DNA from: Streptococcus oralis
GTDB lineage: Bacteria > Bacillota > Bacilli > Lactobacillales > Streptococcaceae
Assembly: GCF_021497945.1 (NCBI RefSeq)
Contig: NZ_CP046524.1
Coordinates: forward strand, 1,337,501-1,401,500
Length of the DNA: 64,000 nucleotides
Direction: 5' to 3'
Below are positions 9,283 to 18,318 of this stretch, one piece after another (the stretch's first letter is position 1; each line of letters begins with the position of its first letter). The notes under the pieces are model-generated. The model ran no database searches and had not been told where the DNA came from. It saw only the letters and a program-made list of their open reading frames with translations. A program made the position numbers and the translations under genes.

Positions 9283-11541
9283 ATGCTCTGTCAAAACTGT
9301 AAAATTAACGACTCAACAATTCATCTGTATACCAATATCAATGGACAGCAAAAGCAAATTGATCTCTGTCAAAATTGCTATAAAATTATCAAAACAGATC
9401 CAAATAATACCCTCTTTAAAGGAATGACTGACTTAAATAATCATGACTTTGATCCATTCGGCGACTTTTTCAATGACTTGAACAATTTCAAACCTTCTTC
9501 TAATAACATCCCTCCAACTCAATCTGGTGGGGGATATGGAGGAAACGGTGGTTATGGACCTCAAAACCGCGGCCCACTTCAAACACCTCCTAGCCAAGAA
9601 AGAGGACTCCTAGAGGAATATGGTATCAACGTAACTGAGATTGCTCGTCGGGGAGATATTGACCCTGTTATCGGTCGAGATGAGGAGATTATCCGCGTTA
9701 TCGAAATCCTCAACCGAAGAACCAAGAACAACCCTGTCCTTATCGGAGAACCAGGTGTTGGTAAAACAGCCGTTGTCGAAGGTTTAGCTCAGAAGATTGT
9801 CGATGGCGATGTTCCCCATAAACTCCAAGGCAAGCAAGTTATCCGTTTGGATGTGGTCAGTCTAGTCCAAGGAACTGGTATCCGTGGCCAATTTGAAGAG
9901 CGTATGCAAAAGCTCATGGAAGAAATCCGCAAACGCGAGGACATCATTCTCTTTATCGATGAAATCCATGAAATTGTCGGTGCAGGATCTGCTGGCGATG
10001 GCAATATGGATGCAGGAAATATCCTCAAACCTGCCCTTGCCCGTGGTGAATTGCAACTGGTCGGTGCCACTACTCTCAATGAATACCGTATCATTGAAAA
10101 AGATGCTGCTCTAGAGCGCCGTATGCAGCCTGTCAAGGTAGATGAACCAACTGTCGAAGAAACCATTACCATCCTCAAAGGGATTCAAAAGAAATACGAA
10201 GACTACCATCACGTCAAGTACACAGACGCTGCTATTGAAGCTGCTGCAAATCTTTCCAACCGCTACATCCAAGACCGTTTCTTACCTGACAAGGCTATTG
10301 ACCTTTTAGACGAAGCCGGTTCAAAGATGAATTTGACGCTGAACTTTGTTGATCCTAAAGTAATTGACCAACGTTTAATTGAAGCTGAGAATCTCAAGGC
10401 TCAAGCTACACGAGAGGAAGACTTTGAAAAAGCTGCCTACTTCCGTGATCAGATTGCCAAGTACAAGGAAATGCAAAAGAACAAGGTGACCGATCAGGAT
10501 ACTCCAATCATCAGCGAGAAAACGATTGAACATATCATCGAGCAGAAAACCAATATCCCTGTTGGGGAGCTAAAAGAAAAAGAACAGTCTCAATTGATCC
10601 ATCTAGCAGAAGACCTCAAGGCCCATGTTATCGGACAAGATGAGGCTGTCGATAAGATTGCAAAAGCCATCCGTCGAAATCGTGTTGGACTTGGAACTCC
10701 TAACCGCCCAATCGGAAGCTTCCTCTTTGTCGGACCAACTGGTGTCGGTAAGACAGAACTGTCCAAACAACTAGCTATCGAACTCTTTGGTTCTGCTGAC
10801 AGCATGATTCGCTTTGACATGAGCGAATACATGGAAAAACACAGCGTTGCTAAATTAGTCGGTGCCCCTCCAGGTTATGTAGGCTACGATGAAGCGGGTC
10901 AATTAACAGAAAAAGTTCGTCGCAATCCCTACTCTCTCATCCTTCTCGATGAAGTCGAAAAAGCCCATCCAGATGTGATGCACATGTTCCTTCAGGTCTT
11001 GGACGATGGTCGTTTGACTGATGGGCAAGGACGTACAGTTAGCTTTAAGGATGCCATCATCATCATGACCTCAAATGCGGGTACTGGTAGGGCCGAAGCC
11101 AGTGTTGGTTTTGGAGCTGCTCGTGAAGGTCGAACCAACTCTGTTCTCGGTGAACTCGGTAACTTCTTTAGCCCAGAGTTTATGAACCGTTTTGACGGCA
11201 TCATCGAATTTAAACCTCTCAGCAAGGACAACCTCCTCCAAATCGTCGAACTCATGCTAGCGGATGTCAACAAACGCCTCTCTAGCAACAATATCCACCT
11301 CGATGTGACAGACAAGGTCAAGGAAAAGTTGGTTGACTTGGGATATAATCCAAAAATGGGGGCACGGCCACTCCGTCGTACCATTCAAGACCATATCGAG
11401 GATGCTATCACAGACTACTACCTTGAAAACCCAAGTGAAAAAGACCTCAAGGCAGTTATGACAAGCAATGGCAAGATTCAAATTAAATCTGCCAAAAAAA
11501 CTGAAAAAACAGAAGAGATTGCTTCTGAAAAAGAAGAATAA
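9283..11541 (+). CDS. clpE: ATP-dependent Clp protease ATPase subunit ClpE
   Basis: A 752-aa HSP100 unfoldase that feeds substrates to ClpP. The N-terminal zinc finger (CQNC at residues 3-6 and again near 29-32) is the hallmark of ClpE. A glycine-rich linker follows at about 80-110. The first AAA module has Walker A GEPGVGKT (about 155), a UVR-like segment lies near 385 ([14 protein letters not shown]), and the second module has GPTGVGKTE (about 485) and [13 protein letters not shown] CtsR operator and own promoter precede it; clpP in this window carries the same operator, so both belong to the heat-shock regulon. Confidence 0.97.
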   Translation: MLCQNCKINDSTIHLYTNINGQQKQIDLCQNCYKIIKTDPNNTLFKGMTDLNNHDFDPFGDFFNDLNNFKPSSNNIPPTQSGGGYGGNGGYGPQNRGPLQTPPSQERGLLEEYGINVTEIARRGDIDPVIGRDEEIIRVIEILNRRTKNNPVLIGEPGVGKTAVVEGLAQKIVDGDVPHKLQGKQVIRLDVVSLVQGTGIRGQFEERMQKLMEEIRKREDIILFIDEIHEIVGAGSAGDGNMDAGNILKPALARGELQLVGATTLNEYRIIEKDAALERRMQPVKVDEPTVEETITILKGIQKKYEDYHHVKYTDAAIEAAANLSNRYIQDRFLPDKAIDLLDEAGSKMNLTLNFVDPKVIDQRLIEAENLKAQATREEDFEKAAYFRDQIAKYKEMQKNKVTDQDTPIISEKTIEHIIEQKTNIPVGELKEKEQSQLIHLAEDLKAHVIGQDEAVDKIAKAIRRNRVGLGTPNRPIGSFLFVGPTGVGKTELSKQLAIELFGSADSMIRFDMSEYMEKHSVAKLVGAPPGYVGYDEAGQLTEKVRRNPYSLILLDEVEKAHPDVMHMFLQVLDDGRLTDGQGRTVSFKDAIIIMTSNAGTGRAEASVGFGAAREGRTNSVLGELGNFFSPEFMNRFDGIIEFKPLSKDNLLQIVELMLADVNKRLSSNNIHLDVTDKVKEKLVDLGYNPKMGARPLRRTIQDHIEDAITDYYLENPSEKDLKAVMTSNGKIQIKSAKKTEKTEEIASEKEE

Positions 11542-11552
11542 AACGATCTAAT

Positions 11553-11588
11553 AGGTGCAGGAAGTCTATCATTTTCTGCACCTTTTTT
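11553..11588 (+). terminator. clpE terminator
   Basis: Eight-base stem AGGTGCAG/CTGCACCT with a 15-base loop and a run of six T, twelve bases after the clpE stop. Confidence 0.9.
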
Positions 11589-11608
11589 ACTAAAATAACT
11601 GTAAATTC

Positions 11609-11637
11609 TTGACAGCTCGCCCCTCGTCCATTATGAT
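11609..11637 (+). promoter_or_regulatory. Promoter of the Nudix gene
   Basis: Consensus -35 TTGACA (11609-11614), 17-bp spacer and -10 TATGAT (11632-11637). It rules out the longer Nudix frame, because that frame's first codon is the -35 hexamer. Confidence 0.85.
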
Positions 11638-11671
11638 AATAATAAAGATACTAGAGAATGAGGAAAATGCA

Positions 11672-12124
11672 ATGGTAAACCCAACTTTTGGTGAAAAAAA
11701 AGAGAATGTGACCTACCAGCCCCGCTACAGTGTGTACGCAGTTATTCCTGATGAAGAAAAAAAACAAATTGTCTTAGTTCAAGCTCCCAATGGTGCTTGG
11801 TTCTTGCCAGGTGGAGAGATTGAAGCGGGCGAAGATCATCAAGGAGCACTGAAGAGAGAACTAATCGAAGAACTTGGCTTTACAGCTGAAATCGGGACCT
11901 ATTACGGACAAGCTGATGAGTATTTCTACTCTCGCCACCGTGATACCTACTACTACAACCCAGCTTATCTCTATGAAGCTACTTCTTTCCAAGAAGTACA
12001 AAAACCATTGGAAGATTTTAATCATATTGCTTGGTTTCCTATTGATGAAGCAATTGAAAAACTCAAACGTGGTAGCCATAAATGGGGAATTGAAGCTTGG
12101 AAAATCCAGTATGAAATTGACTAA
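11672..12124 (+). CDS. Nudix hydrolase
   Basis: A 150-aa Nudix hydrolase, cleaving a nucleoside diphosphate linked to another group. The Nudix box is complete: GGEIEAGEDHQGALKREL then IEELGF (about residues 50-72), with the REL-EE metal ligands. The start is the ATG at 11672, which has TGAGGA upstream and begins MVNPTFGEKK; the longer frame runs back into the promoter. It is followed 58 bases later by a DUF1827 gene. The substrate cannot be told from the box. Confidence 0.85.
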   Translation: MVNPTFGEKKENVTYQPRYSVYAVIPDEEKKQIVLVQAPNGAWFLPGGEIEAGEDHQGALKRELIEELGFTAEIGTYYGQADEYFYSRHRDTYYYNPAYLYEATSFQEVQKPLEDFNHIAWFPIDEAIEKLKRGSHKWGIEAWKIQYEID

Positions 12125-12182
12125 AATACACGATTTTATCCAAAAAGTGCTATAATAGAGTTAGAAAATCGGAGGAACTATT

Positions 12183-12482
12183 ATGAAGCTTATCAACACG
12201 ACTAATTCACACTCGCAACTTGTTAAAAGCCAATTAGAAAGTACTGACGCAACCCTTGTTGAGGTCTATTCTGCTGGAAACACAGATGTGATTTTCACAC
12301 AAGCTCCGCTTCACTATGAAATCCTCATTTCCAACAAACACCGCGCTATTCGTGAACCAGAAATCGAAACCATTCAAGATTTCTTCATGAAACGCAAGAT
12401 TGATAAACAAAAAATCGATGAAGCTAATATCAAGACGCTTTATTCAGATAAATTGATTGAAATTTCTATTCCTACAAAATAA
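12183..12482 (+). CDS. DUF1827 family protein
   Basis: A 99-aa soluble protein that I recognise as DUF1827, a lactic-acid-bacterial family without assigned function. It opens MKLINTTNSHSQLVKSQLES and ends with a basic stretch (MKRKIDKQKIDEANIKTLY). A CGGAGGA ribosome site precedes the ATG and a TATAAT lies about 28 bases upstream. A terminator follows directly. Confidence 0.75.
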   Translation: MKLINTTNSHSQLVKSQLESTDATLVEVYSAGNTDVIFTQAPLHYEILISNKHRAIREPEIETIQDFFMKRKIDKQKIDEANIKTLYSDKLIEISIPTK

Positions 12483-12485
12483 GAA

Positions 12486-12511
12486 AGCCAGCCTAGAGCT
12501 GGTTTTCTTTT
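12486..12511 (+). terminator. Terminator after the DUF1827 gene
   Basis: Seven-base stem AGCCAGC/GCTGGTT, five-base loop, then a TTTTCTTTT tract. Confidence 0.88.
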
Positions 12512-12513
12512 GC

Positions 12514-12544
12514 AAAAAAGATTGGTAGTTCCTACCAATCTTTT
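12514..12544 (-). terminator. metK terminator
   Basis: Perfect stem GATTGGTAG/CTACCAATC with a three-base loop, extended by A-T pairs, followed on the minus strand by six T. It sits four bases after the metK stop and back to back with the DUF1827 terminator. Confidence 0.9.
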
Positions 12545-12548
12545 AATT

Positions 12549-13739
12549 TTATTTCACAGCTTCTTTCAAAGCATCTACCTTATCCAAACGTTCCCACGGA
12601 AGGTCAATATCTGTACGTCCCATGTGTCCATAAGCCGCTGTTTGACGGTAAATTGGACGTTTGAGGTCTAGCATTTGGATAATTCCTGCTGGGCGAAGGT
12701 CAAAGATTTGACGCGCTGCTTTTTCAAGCTTGCTTTCAGCTGCTGTTCCTGTACCAAAAGTATCGATACGAACAGAAACAGGCTGGGCAACACCGATAGC
12801 GTAGGCCAATTGCACTTCTGCCTTCTTAGCAAGACCTGCTGCCACGATATTCTTGGCAATGTAGCGAGCCGCATAAGAGGCTGAACGGTCCACCTTAGTC
12901 GCATCCTTACCAGAGAAGGCACCACCACCATGACGAGAATAGCCACCATAAGTATCCACGATAATCTTACGACCAGTCAAACCTGAGTCTCCTTGAGGTC
13001 CACCGATTACAAAGCGACCAGTTGGATTGATGAAGAATTTTGTTTGCTCATCCAAGTAAGAGGCTGGAATAACCTCTTTTATAACCTTGTTAATCACATC
13101 ATTGTGAATTTGTTCATTGCTGACTTCTGGATCGTGCTGAGTTGAAATAACGACTGTGTCCACACGTACTGGACGATCATTTTCATCATACTCAACTGTA
13201 ACTTGTGATTTGGCATCTGGGCGAAGATAGCTGATTTCACCCGACTTGCGAAGCTCTGCCAAGCGACGAACCAACTTGTGGCTGAGTGAGATTGGCAATG
13301 GCATGAGTTCCTCTGTCTCATCCACCGCAAATCCAAACATAAGACCTTGGTCTCCAGCTCCAATCAAATCAAGCGGATCTTGATCTGCATTTCCACGGAC
13401 TTCCAAGGCTTCGTTAACACCTTGGGCGATATCTGGTGACTGCTCAACAAGCGACGGATGAACTCCCACCGTCTCCGCAGAAAAACCATACTCTGTATTG
13501 GTATAACCAATCTCTGCAATGGTATCACGAACCACACGGTTAATATCTACATAAGCATGTGTAGAAATTTCACCAAAAACATGGACGGAACCTGTGTAGA
13601 CAGCTGTCTCAGCTGCAACGTGCGCATCTGGATCCTTTGCTAAAATAGCATCCAAAATCGCATCTGAAATTTGGTCTGCAATCTTATCCGGATGCCCCTC
13701 AGATACAGATTCAGACGTGAATAATTTACGTTCTGACAT
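12549..13739 (-). CDS. metK: S-adenosylmethionine synthetase
   Basis: A 396-aa MetK making SAM from methionine and ATP. Signatures are [13 protein letters not shown] at the N-terminus, [11 protein letters not shown] (about 125) and the phosphate loop [16 protein letters not shown] (about 270-285). The length is standard. The start ATG has an unusually strong Shine-Dalgarno, GGGGGGAC at 13746-13753, the sequestration target in an SMK (SAM-III) riboswitch. That leader is interrupted here by a tandem repeat array (see 13745-14362). The gene is monocistronic. Confidence 0.97.
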   Translation of the reverse strand: MSERKLFTSESVSEGHPDKIADQISDAILDAILAKDPDAHVAAETAVYTGSVHVFGEISTHAYVDINRVVRDTIAEIGYTNTEYGFSAETVGVHPSLVEQSPDIAQGVNEALEVRGNADQDPLDLIGAGDQGLMFGFAVDETEELMPLPISLSHKLVRRLAELRKSGEISYLRPDAKSQVTVEYDENDRPVRVDTVVISTQHDPEVSNEQIHNDVINKVIKEVIPASYLDEQTKFFINPTGRFVIGGPQGDSGLTGRKIIVDTYGGYSRHGGGAFSGKDATKVDRSASYAARYIAKNIVAAGLAKKAEVQLAYAIGVAQPVSVRIDTFGTGTAAESKLEKAARQIFDLRPAGIIQMLDLKRPIYRQTAAYGHMGRTDIDLPWERLDKVDALKEAVK

Positions 13740-13770
13740 AAAAATGTCCCCCCTTAAAAATAGTGTTATA

Positions 13771-13800
13771 GAGTTACAAAGTACTGATAGGAAATTTCTA
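13771..13800 (-). repeat. Second partial copy of the aptamer 3' half
   Basis: These 30 bases repeat 14311-14339 almost exactly, with one extra G inside the hairpin. They hold the UAGAAA/UUUCUA hairpin and the CAGUACUUUGUAACUC segment, placed beside the Shine-Dalgarno arm. The pair flanks the tandem array as direct repeats. Confidence 0.85.
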
Positions 13801-13808
13801 TAGTCTAA

Positions 13809-14310
13809 GAGTTACGACGCGAAAGAAATAAAAACGATGTTTTTTTATTTCTGAAGCTAGTAAGGCGCATAGGGTGACCGCATTATAGCGGCAACCGTAG
13901 AAGGACGAGCGACTTTGGAGCCGTCATTCTTTGCGAGTTACGACGCGAAAGAAATAAAAACAATACTTTTTTATTTCTGAAGCTAGTAAGGCGCATAAGG
14001 TGACCGCATTATAGCGGCAACCGTAGAAGGACGAGTGACTTTGGAGCCGTCATTCTTTGCGAGTTACGACGTGAAAGAAATAAAACGATACTTTTTTATT
14101 TCTGAAGCTAGTAAGGCGCATAGGGTGACCGCATTATAGCGGCAACCGTAGAATGACGAGTGACTTTGGAGCCATCATTCTTTGCGAGTTACGACGCGAA
14201 AGAAATAAAACGATACTTTTTTATTTCTGAAGCTAGTAAGGCGCATAGGGTGACCGCATTATAGCGGCAACCGTAGAATGACGAGTGACTTTGAAGCCGT
14301 CATTCTTTGC
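13809..14310. repeat. Four tandem 125/126-bp direct repeats
   Basis: Units start at 13809, 13935, 14061 and 14186, each with GAGTTACGACG, and have lengths 126, 126, 125 and 125. They differ at only a few positions. Each unit contains three inverted repeats: AGAAATAAAA/TTTTATTTCT, CCGC-ATTATA-GCGG and GAATGACG/CGTCATTC. The last is perfect in the two units nearest 14310 and has one mismatch in the others. Each unit starts with the same GAGTTAC that opens the flanking aptamer copies. I do not recognise it as BOX, RUP or SPRITE. There is no open frame. Confidence 0.93.
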
Positions 14311-14368
14311 GAGTTACAAAGTACTGATAGAAATTTCTACCATCTTATCGGGACTATATAACCTTATC

Positions 14369-14374
14369 ATTATA
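14369..14374 (-). promoter_or_regulatory. metK -10 (extended)
   Basis: TGGTATAAT on the minus strand; the predicted start at about 14362 places the GUUAUA arm of the leader at the very 5' end of the RNA. No good -35 is visible. Confidence 0.7.
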
Positions 14375-14399
14375 CCACTTTTTACTCATTTTTGCATTC

Positions 14400-14518
14400 T
14401 ATTCGATAATTTATAAAACGAAGTTAGAAAAAGGAGCCATTCTGAAAGTTCTATAATGAAGTTAGCCACCCAACTTTCCTAAAAATGTAATGGTTTAACT
14501 AGCTTATAGCTAGCTCCT
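14400..14518. other. Intergenic, no recognised feature
   Basis: AT-rich sequence between the metK promoter and the long hairpin. I see no coding frame, promoter or repeat in it. Confidence 0.5.
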
Positions 14519-14629
14519 GATTTCATTTGATAATAGGCTTGAAGATATTAGGCTCGCTAGCCAAGGCTAAGTCTAGCCTTGGTTTAGCTGACCAAACATC
14601 TTCAAGGGAACCTGTTGTCAAATGAAATC
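14519..14629. repeat. Long imperfect hairpin of about 111 nt
   Basis: Outer arms GATTTCATTTGATAA (14519-14533) and TTGTCAAATGAAATC (14615-14629) pair with one G-T. A middle arm pairs CTTGAAGAT with ATCTTCAAG, and the inner stem CCAAGGCTA/TAGCCTTGG (14561-14569 and 14574-14582) has a four-base loop. It could be a small structured RNA, a MITE-like element or debris of the neighbouring IS30 insertion. Confidence 0.65.
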
Positions 14630-14700
14630 TAGTTATAGGAATAAGAAAACATCTCTGTGTTATACTTGTTGTTCACCACAAACACAAGAAAGGCCCAGAG

Positions 14701-15382
14701 ATGCAAAACCATTATACTACAAAAGGCAAACACTTGACAATCCATAGCCGTCGCTTAATCGAACGATGGAAATTAGAAGGGAAATCAAATAGAGAAATCG
14801 CCTCTCTACTTGGAAAAGCTCCTCTATCCTAGAAAAGGAAAAAATGTCAAGAAACAAGCTAGCCCTAACTTTAAACCTGCTGGGAAGTCTATCGAACAGC
14901 GCCCTAAGGCTATCAATCTTCGATTGGAGAATGATCACTATGAGATTGATACGGTTTTACTTACAAGAGCGAAAAACCACTGCTTGCTTGTCTTGACGGA
15001 TCGAAGGAGCAGACACCAAATTATTCGATTCATTCCAAATAAAAGCGCTGAGTCCGTCAATCAGGCTCTAAAACTCATCTTAAAACAGCATCAAATTCTT
15101 TCCATCACGGCAGATAATGGAACGGAATTCAACCGCTTATCTGATGTATTTTCTAAGGAGCATATCTACTATGCACACCCCTATGCCTCTTGGGAAAGGG
15201 GAGTCAATAAGAATCACAATAGGCTCATTCGTAGATGGTTACCTACAGGAACTAAGAAAACGACTCCTAAAGAAGTCGCCTTCATCGAAAATTGGATCAA
15301 CAACTATTCTAAAAAATGCTTGGACTACAAGTCTCCTAGAGAAGACTTCTTGCTGGCTAACTTGAATTTAAAATTTGGCATT
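14701..15382 (+). pseudogene. IS30-family transposase, internally deleted and frameshifted
   Basis: The N-terminus (MQNHYTTKGKHLT...IASLLGKAP) runs from 14701 to a stop at about 14832. The rest continues in the +1 frame from about 14820 (LLYPRKGKNVKKQASPNFK onward) to about 15382. Compared with intact IS30 transposases roughly 100 codons are missing at the junction. Of the DDE residues, the aspartates in YEIDTV and ITADNGTEF are present, but the glutamate position in WERGVNKNHN is lysine. The copy therefore cannot be active. It lies between metK and the ftsX terminator. Clear terminal inverted repeats were not found. Confidence 0.88.
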
Positions 15383-15400
15383 TTTATACAAGCGCTAAAA

Positions 15401-15435
15401 GAAAAAAGAGAAGCTCAAGAAAACTTCTCTTTTAA
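15401..15435 (-). terminator. ftsEX terminator
   Basis: Minus-strand stem AAGAGAAG/CTTCTCTT with a loop of about ten bases, then TTTTTTC. It limits the IS remnant on this side. Confidence 0.8.
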
Positions 15436-15481
15436 AATTGTATTATTTCTGATTTGGTCTGCAAGTTGCATTTATATCCAA

Positions 15482-16408
15482 CTAGATCTTCAAGAATCGA
15501 CGCATAGAAATGCCTGATCCGATTGCCCCAATGAAAATACCAATCACAAACAATAGGACTGTCATCAAAGGGATAAACACATCTGGTGTAATCATTGACA
15601 AGTTTTGCCCCACCAAAGATTTATTGACAGATTGATAAACCATATTATAAACAAAGAATACAAGGACTGAAGGAATCGCTGCACCAAATAAACCGATAAA
15701 GGCACCTTCAAGTAAGAATGGTCCTCTAATGTAGCCATTTTTAGCTCCTACTAGACGCATAATTTGAATTTCACGGCTCCGAGAAATAATGGTAATACGG
15801 ATAGTATTAGAAATCAAGAAAACCGCAATGAAAATCAAAAGCCCTGCAATAACCAATCCCCAAACACGGATAAAGGAAGCCAGTTCGAAAAGTCGTTGAG
15901 TGTTGGCACCACCGTCTTGAACCTCAGATACCCCTTCAATTTTCTTGGCCTCTTCTGCTACTTTAGGAACATCACTTGGTGTATTTGTATCAACGATGTA
16001 GGCATCATAGAGAGGGTTAGCGTCTCCTTCAAAGACCTTCCAATCGTCTCCCATCGTTTCAGTCAATTTTTGATACTGCTCTTCCTTGCTTGAAAAAGTG
16101 ACATTTTTAACACCTTGCATGGCTTTTAAGGCATCATAAACCTTGTGATAGTCATTATTGGTAACTATCTGACCTTCTTTTTCAATCGTTTCACTATTAT
16201 CTGCTACATCCTTACGAATGTAAACCATGACACGAACGTTGTTTTCAATATCGGTAGCCAGTTTCGCTGTATTAAAAATTACAGATGCAAACAGGGCAAC
16301 CAGAGTCAAGGTAATCATAACCGAACTCACTGCTGCTACTGTCATCCAGCCATTTCGTTTTAAACTTTTTAATGATTCAAATAAATGGCGAAAAAATCTA
16401 CTAATCAT
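15482..16408 (-). CDS. ftsX: Cell-division ABC transporter permease FtsX
   Basis: A 308-aa membrane protein that, with FtsE, controls septal peptidoglycan hydrolysis (PcsB in streptococci). One membrane segment lies near residues 22-45, then an extracellular domain of about 110 residues, then three C-terminal segments (QLFELASFIRVWG onward). The ATG at 16408 was chosen because it overlaps the ftsE 3' end by eight bases and gives the usual MISRFFRHLFESLKSLKRN start; the longer frame would add 21 residues inside ftsE. Confidence 0.95.
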   Translation of the reverse strand: MISRFFRHLFESLKSLKRNGWMTVAAVSSVMITLTLVALFASVIFNTAKLATDIENNVRVMVYIRKDVADNSETIEKEGQIVTNNDYHKVYDALKAMQGVKNVTFSSKEEQYQKLTETMGDDWKVFEGDANPLYDAYIVDTNTPSDVPKVAEEAKKIEGVSEVQDGGANTQRLFELASFIRVWGLVIAGLLIFIAVFLISNTIRITIISRSREIQIMRLVGAKNGYIRGPFLLEGAFIGLFGAAIPSVLVFFVYNMVYQSVNKSLVGQNLSMITPDVFIPLMTVLLFVIGIFIGAIGSGISMRRFLKI

Positions 16409-17093
16409 CGTATCCATATTCTCCTTTAGCTTCGTCACGAACGACACGGCCGTTTTCAATGGCAATGACACGGTGGCGCAAGGTATTTACGATTTGGCTG
16501 TTGTGGGTCGCCATCAAAACAGTTGTACCTTGGAGATTGATGCGTTCCAACAGATTCATAATTTCCCAAGAATTATCTGGGTCCAAGTTTCCTGTTGGTT
16601 CATCAGCAATCAATACCTTAGGATTGTTGACAATCGCACGGGCAATCGCAATCCGTTGCTGTTCTCCACCTGAGAGTTCATTCGGGAAAGAACGAACCTT
16701 GTGTTTTAAACCTACTAGGTCCAACACTTCCATAACACGTTTTTTGATGTTACGGCGATTCTCTCCGATAACTTCCATTGCGTAAGCAATATTTTCATAA
16801 ACAGTTTTCTTAGGCAAGAGTTTGTAATCTTGGAAGACTACCCCAACACTGCGACGGAGCAGAGGGATATCTTTCTTCTTGATTTTAACCAAATTAAAGC
16901 CTGCAACTGTTAGGCTCCCTTTTTCAATCTTTACTTCTCGATATAAAGCTCGAATAAAGGTTGACTTCCCTGCTCCAGAAGGCCCAACGATATAGGCAAA
17001 TTCTCCTGGTTCAATACTAAGAGAGACTCCACGAAGAGCAGTCGTTCCGTTATCGTATTTTTTGACAACATCTCGCATTTCAATGATTGACAT
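16401..17093 (-). CDS. ftsE: Cell-division ATP-binding protein FtsE
   Basis: A 230-aa ABC ATPase partner of FtsX at the division site. Walker A GPSGAGKST (residue 37 onward), signature [14 protein letters not shown], Walker B VLIADEPTGNLDP and H-loop MATHNSQ are intact; the MRDVVKKYDNGTTALRGV opening is typical. It lies 18 bases after prfB and overlaps ftsX, so prfB-ftsE-ftsX form an operon. Confidence 0.96.
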   Translation of the reverse strand: MSIIEMRDVVKKYDNGTTALRGVSLSIEPGEFAYIVGPSGAGKSTFIRALYREVKIEKGSLTVAGFNLVKIKKKDIPLLRRSVGVVFQDYKLLPKKTVYENIAYAMEVIGENRRNIKKRVMEVLDLVGLKHKVRSFPNELSGGEQQRIAIARAIVNNPKVLIADEPTGNLDPDNSWEIMNLLERINLQGTTVLMATHNSQIVNTLRHRVIAIENGRVVRDEAKGEYGYDD

Positions 17094-17111
17094 GTGAGTT
17101 CCTTTCTATTC

Positions 17112-18207
17112 TTAGCTGATTCTCCATTTGAGATAGGCATCGATGAAACCATCTAAATCTCCATCCATAACCTTATCTACTTGGGCAACTTCAAAGCTCG
17201 TACGGTGATCTTTCACCATGGTATAAGGTGTGAAGACATAAGAACGGATCTGACTTCCCCAAGTGATTTCTTTTTTCTCACCTTTGAGGGAATCGACTTC
17301 TGCTGCTTTCTTTTCTTGCTCCATTTGATAGAGCTTAGCCTGCAACATCTTCATAGCACGATCTCTATTTCCATACTGGGTACGATCGACTGTCGATTGA
17401 ACGACTGTCCCCGTAGGAATGTGTGTCAAACGCACACCTGTTGAAACCTTATTGACGTTTTGTCCACCAGCACCACCTGAACGGAAGGTATCCATTTTGA
17501 TATCATCTTCACGAATCTCCACTTCGATGGTATCATCCAACTCAGGCATAACCTCCACGGATGTAAATGAAGTATGGCGGCGTTTGGCAGAGTCAAATGG
17601 TGAAATACGTACCAAACGGTGAACACCCATTTCTGACTTGAGAAGGCCATAGGCATTTGGGCCTTCAAAAGACAAGGTCACAGACTTGATGCCCGCTTCA
17701 TCACCAGCTTGGTAATCCAAGACCTCTACTTTAAAGCCTTTGGCATTTCCATAGCGAGTATACATACGGAGCAACATATCACCCCAGTCCTGAGCTTCTG
17801 TACCTCCAGAACCTGGATGGATTTCCAAAATCGCATTATTGTGGTCATAAGGTTCTGACAAGAGAAGCGTCATCTCGTAGCTGGTCATCATCTTATCCAG
17901 TTCCGTCAACTGTTCGACCAGTTCATCATGGACTGACTCGTCTTCTGCTAAAAAGTCCAATAAAATTTCAACTTCATCCTGCAACTCTTCCATTTTACGG
18001 AAGGTGTTGTAGGTATTTTTTAATTCATTTAATTCTTGCGACGTTCTTTGGGCCGCGATATTATCGTTCCAAAAATCAGGTTCTGTCATCTTGTTCTCCA
18101 AGATGGCAATCTCTTCCTCTAACCCTTCGAGGTCAAAGAGACCCCCTGAAAGAAGCTAATTTTTCACGATTTGCGTCAATTTTTTGACGAATTTCTGAAA
18201 TGTCCAT
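17112..18207 (-). CDS. prfB: Peptide chain release factor 2, with programmed +1 frameshift
   Basis: RF2 terminates translation at UGA and UAA. The first 24 codons start at the ATG at 18207 ([17 protein letters not shown]...) and end at an in-frame UGA (18135-18133). The slippery context is the classic AGGGGG, three bases, then CUU UGA C, so ribosomes shift +1 to read CUU GAC and continue [10 protein letters not shown]. The full product is about 364 aa. The main frame holds the SPF anticodon motif in [10 protein letters not shown] and the GGQ in [12 protein letters not shown]2 thus represses its own synthesis. An AAGGAGT site precedes the start. Confidence 0.97.
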
Positions 18208-18291
18208 AAATACTCCTTTATTCACATCATTTCATTATACCACATTCTCTCATTTCTTTCCATATTTTGCTTGTTATTTCAAATTGTATAC

Positions 18292-18318
18292 AAAAAAGAG
18301 GGCTTTCACCCCCTATAT
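18292..18318 (-). terminator. Terminator after the CBS-ACT gene
   Basis: Minus-strand hairpin GGGGG-TGAAAG-CCCTC followed by TTTTTTG, directly after the stop. Confidence 0.75.

Larger units (their letters stand above)
13745..14362 (-). promoter_or_regulatory. Interrupted SMK-box (SAM-III) type leader of metK
   Basis: The predicted metK RNA starts near 14362. It reads in order: GUUAUA (14362-14357); anti-Shine-Dalgarno GUCCC (14354-14350) followed by GAUAAGAUGG; a UAGAAA/UUUCUA hairpin; and CAGUACUUUGUAAC (ending 14312). This matches the SMK layout I recall from Lactobacillales metK leaders. Normally a short linker leads to UAUAAC and the GGGGGGAC Shine-Dalgarno. Here UAUAAC (13770-13765) and the Shine-Dalgarno (13753-13746) are about 590 nt further on, after four tandem repeats and a second copy of the aptamer's 3' part. 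SAM-dependent control may be altered. The identification rests on recalled consensus. Confidence 0.7.

Noticed and set aside
9789..10178. 129-codon minus-strand frame inside clpE
   Set aside because: Antisense to the well-conserved first AAA module, with Ser/Arg-rich content typical of a shadow frame.
13809..14310. CRISPR array
   Set aside because: Units of 125/126 bp are directly adjacent with no unique spacers and no cas genes nearby.
13745..14374. T-box or S-box (SAM-I) leader for metK
   Set aside because: I see no T-box sequence and no SAM-I core or terminator; the anti-Shine-Dalgarno/Shine-Dalgarno pairing fits the translational SMK type better.
14850..14900. Active IS30 insertion
   Set aside because: Deletion, frameshift and loss of the catalytic glutamate exclude activity.
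15383..15517. C-terminal extension of the transposase frame into ftsX
   Set aside because: Read-through beyond the normal family end, crossing the ftsEX terminator.
16227..16673. 148-codon plus-strand frame across ftsE/ftsX
   Set aside because: Entirely antisense to two recognised genes.
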